Source: Planctomycetes bacterium UBA2386
GTDB lineage: Bacteria; Planctomycetota; UBA1135; UBA2386
Length of the DNA stretch: 35,311 nucleotides
Direction of reading: 5' to 3'
Assembly (NCBI GenBank): GCA_002343845.1
Contig: DDSQ01000188.1
Location: 1 to 35,311, forward strand
The translations under genes and the position numbers were made by a program. The notes beneath the pieces are model-generated. The model saw nothing but the letters and a program-made list of their open reading frames with translations, was not told the DNA's origin and searched no databases. Below, piece after piece: positions 1 to 7,126 of this stretch. Position 1 is the first letter of the stretch. Every line of letters begins with the position of its first letter.

Positions 1-477
1 GGTGTGTGCCGAGAGCGGAATCTCTGGCAGAACGCCGCGTGGCGGTGAGGTCAGGCAGGGGCGTTGTCGCGGTGACGGGAGACGGGGATCGTGCGGGGGC
101 TGGTTCCGGGTGGTCCGGGCCGCAGCTTCTTCTCGTTGCGCGGGGAAGACCTGCTCCCGCGCCCTCTCTGACGCCGCGACGATTCAAGGCGCGTCGCGAA
201 CCTCGCCGACGCGGCGCCCTGCGAGGTCACCATGAGTCCCGTGTTCGCACGCCGCGCGGCGCTTGTTCTGGCATGCGCGCCGCCTTGTCTGCTCGGCGAT
301 GGCTTGGGCCCCGAGCCGCCGGCTCGCACCAAACCGCATCCTCCTGCCCGCGGAAACCCAGGGTTGGCATGGCACGATCTTCGCTGGTCGGCGTGGACTG
401 GCCAGACCAGGGCGGGTTTCGGGTAGCGTGGATCGCTCGCCCAAGTGACTAGCGGTCGCCTGCCGCGACACCTAACC
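1..477. other. Stretch with no supported gene
   Basis: Several short open frames exist on both strands, but their translations are Arg/Ala/Pro-rich with no hydrophobic core, motif or recognisable domain, as expected for chance frames in GC-rich DNA. The right end must contain the promoter of the secreted-protein gene that begins at 478. I see no RNA gene, strong hairpin or repeat here. A gene ending left of the window could reach into it. Confidence 0.5.
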
Positions 478-870
478 ATGACAAAGAACCTCGCCTTCGT
501 TTTCGCCGCCCTCTGCGGCACCACCGTCAGCGCGCAGTGCGCCGTCTTGGAAGTGATCTCCACCAACAGCAGCCTGACGTTCGCGATCACCGGTGCACAA
601 GCCGATCAATTCGCGTTCTTGATCCTGGGACAAGCTGCCGGCAGCTCGTCGGCGCAGCTCGGTCCGTTCGGCACGATCAACTTCGGGATGGCGGATCCAT
701 GGGTCCCCTACCCGCTTGGCATGACCGGTGCGGCCGGCGTGGCTCGGGTGGGCATCGTGCCGCCGTCGCTCCCGTCGGACGTCTTCTTCTATGGCCAGGG
801 TCTGACCCTTGGGATTTCGCCGACGCTGAACAGCTGCACGACCAACGTCGTTGCGTTCCGGATCGGTTGA
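478..870 (+). CDS. Small secreted protein made of one planctomycete-type beta module
   Basis: The protein has 130 residues. I chose the ATG at 478 because it starts directly at a signal peptide: a Lys near the N-terminus, the hydrophobic run LAFVFAALCG, then a VSA-Q cleavage site near residue 19. An upstream in-frame GTG at 445 would add 11 residues ahead of the signal and is less likely. The mature part is Gly/Ser/Pro-rich and looks all-beta, with LGPFG, an IVPPSLP turn, FFYGQG, and a Cys near the end before VAFRIG. The same pattern (small-residue strands, a P-P or I-P turn, then a YxQG-like motif) closes the much larger secreted proteins at 7127 and 26962, so this appears to be a free-standing copy of that module. 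No enzymatic residues are recognisable. Function unknown; likely exported to periplasm or surface. Confidence 0.75.
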   Translation: MTKNLAFVFAALCGTTVSAQCAVLEVISTNSSLTFAITGAQADQFAFLILGQAAGSSSAQLGPFGTINFGMADPWVPYPLGMTGAAGVARVGIVPPSLPSDVFFYGQGLTLGISPTLNSCTTNVVAFRIG

Positions 871-1267
871 TCGGGTTGGGCGCGACTCTCGCCTGCGGTG
901 AGGTGCTTTCGATCACCGCGCCGTTGCGCGCCAGCTAGCACGACGTGCGATCGTCATGGGCGGCGATCGTCGTCAGACCAGCTTCGGACCCGAAGTTGTT
1001 TCGTGAGGCCGAGGCCGCGCGCAAGTCGTGGCGTCGGGAGGACCGGGTTCATGGAGTACTCATGATCGGCGGTCCGCCGGAGAATGTCCGGAGGGAAGCC
1101 CACACGCCTGATTCCTGCACAGGGCAGTTCCCGCGTCCGACCAGATGGGCGGCGCAGCTGTGGATGCTGTCGCTGCCGGATCGACGCGCGTCTCCACGTC
1201 GCGAGTTCGAGCGGCAACCGGATGCGTGCGTGTAGCCAGCGGCCGCACGAGGTATCACCCCGACGCC
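871..1267. other. Intergenic stretch without a supported gene
   Basis: Apart from the hairpin at 895-919 I find no gene. An open frame at 945-1235 gives an Arg/Pro-rich translation without motifs. In-frame codons upstream of 1268 extend the methyltransferase frame leftwards to 1145, but that extension is low-complexity and probably untranslated. Confidence 0.45.
895..919. terminator. Hairpin after the small secreted-protein gene
   Basis: GCGGTGA at 895-901 pairs with TCACCGC at 913-919 across an 11-nt loop, 25 nt after the stop codon. There is no T-tract, so intrinsic termination is uncertain. Confidence 0.3.
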
Positions 1268-2335
1268 ATGGCACCGCGTCTTCCCCGGCCGCCAGGATCC
1301 GCCCGAATGCCCGCCGCCTTGCACCGCCCCGAGCCCGTCCTTCGCCACCGCGCCGAACCCGTCGACCGGAACGTCCCGCCAGCACAGGCCGCGGCGTGGC
1401 TGCGCGAGGGGCGCTCGCTGATCGTGACCGATCGCTTCGGGACCGGGCTCGGCATCCTCGATGCACTGCGCGTGCAGCTGGAGGATCCGGGCGAGGACGG
1501 GGGCTACGTCAAGAAGCGCGCGTTCCGCGACGCGTTCCAGGCCGCGTCGAAGCGTCTGCTCGTGCCCGTCGTCGGCCGCAAGGTGGCGCTCCCCGACGCG
1601 CCGCGTGCGGGCTTCCTCGCCGAGCTGTATCCGGACCACGCCGACTTCGCGCTGCCCGTCGAGGACGCGAGGGTCCTGAGCAGCGCGTGGGACTGGTACG
1701 AACAGGGCGTGCACTTCGCCGTGCTGGGTTATCGCGTGCACCCGTTCTACGGCGCGTACATCCCGGCCCGCATGGAGCACCTCGAGCTCTTCGGCACGTG
1801 GCTCGCGAAGTACAAGGGTGCGCGCAACCGGGCGATCGACGTTGGCACCGGCTCCGGCGTGCTGGCGCTGCAGATGTCGAGGGCGGGCTTCCAGCAGGTT
1901 CTCGCCACCGACATCAACCCGAACGCGATCGAGAGCGTGGCGCGGCAGCTGCGTCGGCTCCCGGTCATGCCCGCGATCGAGCTCCAACACGGCGACCTGC
2001 TCGGCACGGATCGTGGTCCGATCGACCTCATCGTGTCCAACCCGCCGTGGATGAAGGGCGAAGTGGGGCGGACGCTGGATCTGGCGATGTACTTCCAGGA
2101 CGGCTTCTTCGAACGCTTCTTCGACCAGGCCCTGCAACGCCTGGCGCCCGGCGGCCGCGTCGTGCTCGTGTTCTCGAACATCATCGAGCTCTCGCAGCCC
2201 GACGTGCCGCATCCCATCCAGACCGAGCTCGATCGCGGGCGGTTCCGGCTCGTCGAGAAGCTGACGCGCCGGGTCAAGCCGCTGCGGCGACGGACGCGCG
2301 AGAAGGTGGAGGTGTGGGAGTTGGCGGCGGTTTGA
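1268..2335 (+). CDS. Class I SAM-dependent methyltransferase with NPPW motif
   Basis: The protein has 355 residues from the ATG at 1268; a second ATG at 1307 is equally possible. The C-terminal half is a Rossmann methyltransferase: motif I is DVGTGSGVLAL, motif II is ATDIN (acidic residue contacting SAM ribose), and motif IV is VSNPPW. The NPPW tetrad is typical of the MTS family (PrmA/PrmC/RsmC-like), which methylates amide or exocyclic nitrogens of proteins, RNA or DNA. The N-terminal 150 residues contain FGTGLGILDAL and a Trp/Tyr-rich segment and may recognise the substrate; I do not recognise that domain. The gene stands alone, with no operon partner. The substrate cannot be told from sequence: a protein N5-glutamine, rRNA or small-molecule methylase are all possible. 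Confidence 0.85.
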   Translation: MAPRLPRPPGSARMPAALHRPEPVLRHRAEPVDRNVPPAQAAAWLREGRSLIVTDRFGTGLGILDALRVQLEDPGEDGGYVKKRAFRDAFQAASKRLLVPVVGRKVALPDAPRAGFLAELYPDHADFALPVEDARVLSSAWDWYEQGVHFAVLGYRVHPFYGAYIPARMEHLELFGTWLAKYKGARNRAIDVGTGSGVLALQMSRAGFQQVLATDINPNAIESVARQLRRLPVMPAIELQHGDLLGTDRGPIDLIVSNPPWMKGEVGRTLDLAMYFQDGFFERFFDQALQRLAPGGRVVLVFSNIIELSQPDVPHPIQTELDRGRFRLVEKLTRRVKPLRRRTREKVEVWELAAV

Positions 2336-2379
2336 CGGCGGCCAGGAAGAACGGCACCGCGTCGAGGCGCGCAGGCCGG

Positions 2380-2393
2380 CCGGCGATCGCCGG
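2380..2393. repeat. 14-bp perfect palindrome downstream of the methyltransferase
   Basis: CCGGCGATCGCCGG is its own reverse complement and lies 45 nt after the stop at 2335. It could fold into a 5-bp stem with a GATC loop, or be a protein-binding dyad. No T-tract follows. Confidence 0.4.
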
Positions 2394-2468
2394 AGCCGGT
2401 TGCGGGGGGTGCCTGGCAGATGCCATGGCGGTCTCGGGCGCAAGGCGCCTGGCTACTCCCATCGTGGG

Positions 2469-2498
2469 TGGACAGGCCTCGAGATCTGGCCTTATTAT
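2469..2498 (+). promoter_or_regulatory. Near-consensus sigma-70 promoter of the toxin-antitoxin operon
   Basis: TGGACA at 2469-2474 (5 of 6 to TTGACA) is followed after 18 nt by TATTAT at 2493-2498 (5 of 6 to TATAAT). Predicted transcription starts near 2505, giving a leader of about 37 nt to the antitoxin ATG at 2542. The stretch is unusually AT-rich for this window. Confidence 0.6.
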
Positions 2499-2541
2499 TG
2501 ACCCGAATTCTTCCGATTCAGGACCTACGAAGCACACTTCC

Positions 2542-2805
2542 ATGACCACCGTCCCGGTCCACGAGCTGAAGCAGAACCTGTCGGCTTGGCTCGCGCGGGC
2601 CGAATCCGGCGAACCCGTCATCGTGACGCGGCATGGCAAGCCTCTGGTGCGCATCGTGGCTGCGGACGCGACTGCCGTGGTCGTCGGCGCCCGGTTCGGC
2701 AAGACCCGCCTCGGTCAGGTGATCACGGCCAGACTCGGCGCCGATGCACTCCGCGTTCTCGACGAGGATCGAGGCGATCGTTCGGACTCCGGGCTCGACC
2801 GGTGA
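2542..2805 (+). CDS. Phd/YefM-family antitoxin
   Basis: The protein has 87 residues. The N-terminus carries the Phd/YefM fold signature: VPVHELKQNLSAWLARAESG, then PVIVTRHGKPLVRIV. In this family that region dimerises and binds the operator, while the C-terminal tail (about residues 50-87, Asp/Arg-rich here) folds over and blocks the toxin. The stop codon TGA at 2803-2805 overlaps the GTG start of the toxin gene (sequence GTGA), a coupling typical of toxin-antitoxin operons. The ATG at 2542 is chosen because the domain begins right after it and the promoter at 2469-2498 lies just upstream. By family analogy the antitoxin-toxin complex would repress its own promoter. The pairing of a Phd-type antitoxin with a PIN toxin is well known. 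Confidence 0.88.
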   Translation: MTTVPVHELKQNLSAWLARAESGEPVIVTRHGKPLVRIVAADATAVVVGARFGKTRLGQVITARLGADALRVLDEDRGDRSDSGLDR

Positions 2806-3233
2806 AAGCGCGCGTCTACCTGGACTCGTCGGCCTACCTCGCGTCGCTGACCAACGACGTGCGCGCGACCGCGGTGCGTCGCGAACTCGAGCATGCGGCC
2901 GTGATGTCGAGCGTGCTGCTGCTGGTCGAAACCGAGCGCACGCTCGTGCGGTTGTCGCGCGAAGGCAAGCTGAAGACGAGCGACTACGTGACCCTGCTGC
3001 GCAGCGTCGACGCGGACATGGAGACCTTCGCGCTGGCGCCGATCGGGATCGACCTGTGCACGAACAGGGTGATGCCGACGGTCTCGACGCCGCGAACCCT
3101 CGATCTGCTGCACCTGCGCACGGCGCTGTGGTTCCACGAGCAGCAGCCACTCAGCTCCTTCCTGAGTCTCGACGCCGCGCAGAATCACGCCGCCGCGGAG
3201 CTTGGTCTGCCGCTCTCCGGAATCCGCAGTTGA
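2802..3233 (+). CDS. PIN-domain (VapC-like) toxin ribonuclease
   Basis: The protein has 143 residues, starting with GTG at 2802 overlapping the antitoxin stop. The N-terminal VYLDSSAYLA contains the first catalytic acidic residue of PIN nucleases (Asp8). A conserved Glu lies in LLVETERTL, and RTLDLLHLRTA contains the third acidic position in the form usual for VapC proteins, followed by FLSLDAAQ, a degenerate version of the closing TxD motif. VapC enzymes are Mg-dependent ribonucleases that cut tRNA or rRNA loops and arrest growth when the antitoxin is lost. The RNA target cannot be predicted here. Start choice rests on the translational overlap and on PIN beta-strand 1 beginning at residue 4. 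Confidence 0.87.
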   Translation: MKARVYLDSSAYLASLTNDVRATAVRRELEHAAVMSSVLLLVETERTLVRLSREGKLKTSDYVTLLRSVDADMETFALAPIGIDLCTNRVMPTVSTPRTLDLLHLRTALWFHEQQPLSSFLSLDAAQNHAAAELGLPLSGIRS

Positions 3234-3332
3234 TCCGCTCGACGGTGCGGCGGCGCACATCGGGAAGATCGCTCGCCCTCGGGGGCGCGCTGGAAGCGGC
3301 CTCGGGTCCCGCGTCGGGGCGGTGCAAACCAG

Positions 3333-4361
3333 TCAGTGCTTCAGGGCCAACTCGATCGCATCCAGCTTGTGGTGACTGATCAGGTCGTACCACTCGCGGG
3401 TGCTGATCTTCCGGCGTCGCGACAGGCGATGGCGTTCACGCAACTGCCGCGGCAGCCGCAGCGCTGCCGCTGAGTAGGCGCACAGGAGGATCCACAGCAG
3501 TCGCAGCCAGGAGTACTCCTTCACGAAGTCGCTGCTGATGCCCGTGTGCGTCGCCGCCGCATAGCCCTGCATCAGGTAGCGGTTGATCGTGAACAGGGGG
3601 CTCGTCAGCAGGACGAACCGCGGCAGCAGCTTCACGGCGTTCCAGATGCGGTTGCGTTCGACGTGGTAGGCCTTGAACTTCGAGTAGTTGCCAGCGCTCG
3701 CCGACTTGTGGTGGCGGATGGCCGCGTCCGGAACGTACCAGCACTTCCAGCCCTGCAGTTGCGCGCGCATCCCGAGATCGAGGTCCTCGAGGTAGCAGAA
3801 GTAGGCCTCGTCGAAGCCGCCGACGTCCTGCAGCATCGTTCGCCGGTAGGCGCACGCGCAGCCGTGCGCCGCGAGCACTTCCACGGGGCGGTCGTACTGG
3901 CCGAGGTCTTTCTCCTGCCAGCCGCGCGGCCGGCAGACGCCGTCCGGGTAGATCAGCAGGCCGACGGAGTCGAACACGTTCGGCTGCTCGTAGCGCATGA
4001 TCCGACAGGCGAGATGGCCGACCTCCGGCCGCTCGTCGGCGAACCGCATCAGGTTGGCGATCGCGTCGGGAGCGGCGACAGCGTCGTTGTTGAGCAGGAA
4101 GATCCACTCGCCGGTGGCGATGGCGAACGCCTGGTTGTTGCCGCGCGCGAAACCCTCGTTGCGGTCGTTGCGCACGACGCGCAGGCGATCGCCCCACACC
4201 TGTTGTGCTGCCTCGATGCTGCCGTCGGTGCTGTGGTTGTCGACGACGATGACCTCGAGCGACGGCCAGGTCTGCGCGAACAGCGAGCGCAGGCACTCGT
4301 CGAGCATCGCGCCGCCGTTCCAGTTGACGACGACGGCGCTGACACGGACGGGGTTCTTCAT
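3333..4361 (-). CDS. GT2-family glycosyltransferase (rhamnosyltransferase-like)
   Basis: The protein has 342 residues from the ATG at 4361, chosen because the GT-A fold starts at once (VSAVVVNWNGG). Visible motifs: NWNGG nucleotide-binding strand, VVDNHSTDGS, the NEGFARGNNQA segment typical of WbbL-like rhamnosyl- and galactofuranosyltransferases, LLNND (residues 89-93) in place of DXD, and YLEDLDLGMR (190-199) with the catalytic ED. A C-terminal hydrophobic stretch (LLWILLCAYSAAALRL) may anchor it to the inner face of the membrane. It would transfer a nucleotide sugar onto a lipid-linked or surface glycan. It is divergent from the methyltransferase at 4426, sharing a 64-bp promoter region, and convergent with the VapC gene. 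Confidence 0.9.
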   Translation of the reverse strand: MKNPVRVSAVVVNWNGGAMLDECLRSLFAQTWPSLEVIVVDNHSTDGSIEAAQQVWGDRLRVVRNDRNEGFARGNNQAFAIATGEWIFLLNNDAVAAPDAIANLMRFADERPEVGHLACRIMRYEQPNVFDSVGLLIYPDGVCRPRGWQEKDLGQYDRPVEVLAAHGCACAYRRTMLQDVGGFDEAYFCYLEDLDLGMRAQLQGWKCWYVPDAAIRHHKSASAGNYSKFKAYHVERNRIWNAVKLLPRFVLLTSPLFTINRYLMQGYAAATHTGISSDFVKEYSWLRLLWILLCAYSAAALRLPRQLRERHRLSRRRKISTREWYDLISHHKLDAIELALKH

Positions 4362-4382
4362 TCGGGGGCCGGGCTGCGTCGA

Positions 4383-4390
4383 AGTATAGT
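4383..4390. promoter_or_regulatory. Symmetric bidirectional -10 element
   Basis: The 8-mer AGTATAGT carries TATAGT on the plus strand (4385-4390) and TATACT on the minus strand (4388-4383), sharing a central TATA. It sits in the 64-bp gap between two divergent genes. Expected starts are near 4397 rightward (leader about 29 nt) and near 4376 leftward (leader about 15 nt). I see no good -35 element for either direction. Confidence 0.5.
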
Positions 4391-4425
4391 TCGCGGTTCG
4401 ATCGCGCTCGTCCGTCCCTGTTGCG

Positions 4426-5430
4426 ATGTCCATTCCTGCGTCGTCAGCGGCTCCCGCGTGTCCCGTGTGTCGGAGTCTCGATACGGCCATGCGCTGGTCA
4501 CGCCGGTCCGATCGGTTGTTTCGCGCCACGGCTGCGCGATTCGACCTCTGGGGCTGTCGCGACTGCCGCACCACGTTCCTGCATCCGGTGCCGCCCGCGG
4601 CGGAGATCGCGTCGTGGTATCCCGCCAACTACTGGATCGGCCCGACCGATCGGCAGCCCGGTGCTGGCGTGCCAGGCGGATTGCTCGAGACCTACCGGCG
4701 TTTCGTCCTGCGCGATCACGTGCGCTTCGTCGGGCGCGTCGTCGCCGACCAGCGCGCCGCCGGTACCAGGGTCTCGGTGCTCGACGTCGGTTGCGGCGAT
4801 GGCTCGTTCCTCGAGGCACTCGGGGTCCAAGGCAGCGTCGGCATGGACCTGTCGCCGACCGCGCTGCGCGCCGTGCGGGCGCGCGGGTTCGCGGCCGTGT
4901 GCGGCACGCTCGAACACTGCCCGCTGCGCCCGGCGAGTTTCTCGCTCGTGACGGCGTTCCACTTCCTCGAGCACGTGAATCCGATCGAGCCGGTGCTGGC
5001 CGGGATGCGGCGGCTGCTCGCGCCCGGCGGCGAACTGGTCGTGCAGGTCCCGAACGCCGACTGCCTCCAAGCTCGCCTGCTCGGCCGGTTCTGGGCCGGC
5101 TACGACGTGCCCCGGCATCTGGTGAACTACACGGCGCGCACGCTTCGCGGCGTGCTCGATCGTTGTGGTTTCGAGGTGGTGGCCGAGAACCACCACTGCC
5201 TGCGCGACAATCCGACCACGCTCGCGAACAGCCTGGTGCCGCGGCTCTATCCGCCGGGTCGCCTGTCGCGTGCCGGCGGTCGCAACGGCCCGCTCGGCGC
5301 GCTCGCGGATGTGGCGTACCTCGGCGTCACGTTGGCCAGCGTTCCGCTGAGCGTCTTCGAGGCGCTGCTCGGTCGTGGCGCCTCGGTGATGCTGCGAGCA
5401 CGCCCCCGCGGCGGACAGGCCGATCGCTGA
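4426..5430 (+). CDS. SAM-dependent methyltransferase with N-terminal zinc ribbon
   Basis: The protein has 334 residues. Two cysteine pairs, CPVC (12-15) and CRDC (44-47), form a zinc ribbon common in methyltransferases found in surface-polysaccharide clusters. The catalytic domain follows: motif I VLDVGCGDGSFLEAL (about 118-132), motif II GMDLSP, then FHFLEHV and the LAPGGELVVQVPN strand of Methyltransf_11/23 enzymes. The C-terminal 60 residues are hydrophobic. It likely methylates a sugar or lipid-linked glycan, given the glycosyltransferase on the other side of the shared promoter. The stop TGA overlaps the ATG of the next gene by one base (TGATG), so the two are translationally coupled. 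Confidence 0.88.
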   Translation: MSIPASSAAPACPVCRSLDTAMRWSRRSDRLFRATAARFDLWGCRDCRTTFLHPVPPAAEIASWYPANYWIGPTDRQPGAGVPGGLLETYRRFVLRDHVRFVGRVVADQRAAGTRVSVLDVGCGDGSFLEALGVQGSVGMDLSPTALRAVRARGFAAVCGTLEHCPLRPASFSLVTAFHFLEHVNPIEPVLAGMRRLLAPGGELVVQVPNADCLQARLLGRFWAGYDVPRHLVNYTARTLRGVLDRCGFEVVAENHHCLRDNPTTLANSLVPRLYPPGRLSRAGGRNGPLGALADVAYLGVTLASVPLSVFEALLGRGASVMLRARPRGGQADR

Positions 5431-6884
5431 TGGGGGCGCGGCGACAGCGCATCGGTGGCGCGACGCTGCTCGCGCTCGCGTTCTTCGGCCTCTACCTGCT
5501 GTTCGCGCGGCAGGCGCTGCACGGCTACGACGCCTACGCGGCCGTGCGGGCGGCGCAGGGCAGCCCGGTCATGGAATCGGGGCACCTGTTCTACATCCCG
5601 CTCGCGAAGCTCGCGTGGGCCCTGCTGTCGCCGTTCGTGCCGGGAGCCTTCGAGGCGCTGCGCGTGTTGTCGGCGCTCGGCGTCGCCATCGGCGTGTTCT
5701 TCGCGCACCGCTGCGCCGTCGCCCTGCGGCTCGAACGTCCTGCCGCGGCCGCGATCGCGTTCGGCCTCGTGCCCACGGCGTTCTACTTCGCGAGCACGGT
5801 CGAGGTCGACGGGCTGCTGCTCGGCGCGGCCGGCGGCGCCTGGCTGCTGTGGATTCGCCTCGCTCGACGCCAGCGGGCCCGGGACGCACTGGCGGCGGGT
5901 CTCGCCACCGCGTTGGTCGCCTGCCTGCACGGCGGCGGGCACCTGCTGTTCGCGGCCGGGTGCACGTTGTCCGGCGCCCGCGCCGTGCAGCGCATGCGGT
6001 GCCAGCGCGCGTGGCAGCCGCTGCGACGGCACGGCGTCCTGCTCGCGCTCGCCTTCGGCGCGCACGCTGCCGCCTTCACCGCCGCCAGCATGGTGTGCGG
6101 GAACAGCCACCAGGCCGTGATGGCAGGGAACGGGTTGCTGCTCTCGCTGCAACCCGCGCGGCTGCCGGCGACGATGCTCTTCGAGTGGCTGCTGCCGTAC
6201 GCGCCGTTCTCGCTGCTGTGGCTGCTCGGTTTCGTCCGGCCAACGACCCGATGGCTGACGGCTGCGTTCGCGGTCGTGCTGGTTGGGTACGTCGTGTTCA
6301 CCAACGCCGTGATGGGCTGGTTCGAACTGCAGGAGCCAGAGCTGCGCGAGAACGGCGCCTTCCTGGTCGGCATCTGCCTGCCCATGGTGCTGCAGGCCCA
6401 TGCGGCGCTGCGGCCGCGGCTCGCGTGGCTGGCGACCGCGACTGCGGCCGTGGTCGCGATCCTGCTCGTTCGTCACGACGATTGGGCGCCGGTGCCGCCC
6501 GGGTTCACGGCGGGACTGCGTGCCGTGGCGGTCGAGCCCGTCGAACTGTGGTCCGATGGCAAGCGCCGCGAAGGCGGCTGGGTGATGAAGGACGCGGGCC
6601 GGGCGGAGCTGGTGATCGCTTCGACGCTGCCGCGCCTCATCAGCAGCCTCGAAGAAGCGGGAACGGTGGTGACGGCCGAGGCCGTCGCCGCCTGGTTCGA
6701 CGAGCGATTCGAGAAGCTGCGTGCGGATGGCCGGTCGTTGCTGATCTTGGACGGGGCGATGGCCAGCCTGCGGGAGTCGGATCCGCGCATGCGCGCGTTG
6801 GTCGACGAGCACCTGCCGCGGCACTACGTGCTCGAACCGGTGGTGGCACCGCCGTTCCCGGCGGTCCGGCTGCGGCGGCGCTGA
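5430..6884 (+). CDS. Polytopic membrane protein, possibly a GT-C-type glycosyltransferase
   Basis: The protein has 484 residues. The ATG at 5430 overlaps the preceding stop. The first two thirds are hydrophobic with roughly nine or ten membrane spans, beginning with ATLLALAFFGLYLLFARQ. The first external loop reads HGYDAYAAVR, which places an acidic residue where GT-C glycosyltransferases (PMT/ArnT-like) keep their catalytic Asp. The last 130 residues form a soluble domain (LVIASTLPRLI, SLLILDGAMASL) that looks like an alpha/beta fold. I do not recognise the family with certainty. Position directly after a methyltransferase and near a GT2 enzyme suggests a role in glycan assembly or transfer at the membrane, but a transporter or unrelated membrane protein cannot be excluded. 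Confidence 0.7.
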   Translation: MGARRQRIGGATLLALAFFGLYLLFARQALHGYDAYAAVRAAQGSPVMESGHLFYIPLAKLAWALLSPFVPGAFEALRVLSALGVAIGVFFAHRCAVALRLERPAAAAIAFGLVPTAFYFASTVEVDGLLLGAAGGAWLLWIRLARRQRARDALAAGLATALVACLHGGGHLLFAAGCTLSGARAVQRMRCQRAWQPLRRHGVLLALAFGAHAAAFTAASMVCGNSHQAVMAGNGLLLSLQPARLPATMLFEWLLPYAPFSLLWLLGFVRPTTRWLTAAFAVVLVGYVVFTNAVMGWFELQEPELRENGAFLVGICLPMVLQAHAALRPRLAWLATATAAVVAILLVRHDDWAPVPPGFTAGLRAVAVEPVELWSDGKRREGGWVMKDAGRAELVIASTLPRLISSLEEAGTVVTAEAVAAWFDERFEKLRADGRSLLILDGAMASLRESDPRMRALVDEHLPRHYVLEPVVAPPFPAVRLRRR

Positions 6885-7060
6885 CCCAGCGGCGTGTCCG
6901 CCAAACCGAAATGCTCGCGCGTGCCCGACGCGGTACGAAGGAACCCGCGGACCGGGTCGGGTCGGCCACGGGGCGCGGTGCGCGCGTACCAAGGTGGTGT
7001 CGCCGCGATCCACGGCGCTTCACCGCGGGGGGACGCCTGGACCATCGGCGGAACGCCAGC

Positions 7061-7066
7061 TAGGTT
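7061..7066 (+). promoter_or_regulatory. Candidate -10 of the secreted-protein gene at 7127
   Basis: TAGGTT followed by GGCG fits a TAGnnT-GGCG pattern that also occurs before the gene at 29967. It sits in the 242-bp gap 6885-7126, which has no other supported feature. The start would lie near 7073, giving a leader of about 54 nt. Confidence 0.35.
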
Positions 7067-7126
7067 GGCGCTGTTCCGCGCAACGTTGGCGCGGACTCGT
7101 TCCCTGCTTCCTCGAGACACGCACAC

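Noticed and set aside
945..1235. Small rightward frame of 96 codons
   Set aside because: The translation has no hydrophobic core, signal or motif, and no promoter or ribosome site is evident.
1049..2443. Leftward 464-codon frame over the methyltransferase
   Set aside because: The His/Arg-rich translation is a mirror of the coding strand; the plus strand has clear SAM motifs.
3546..5429. Upstream extension of the frame that starts at 5430
   Set aside because: It runs antisense to the GT2 gene and across the methyltransferase gene; only the part from the TGATG junction looks like a membrane protein.
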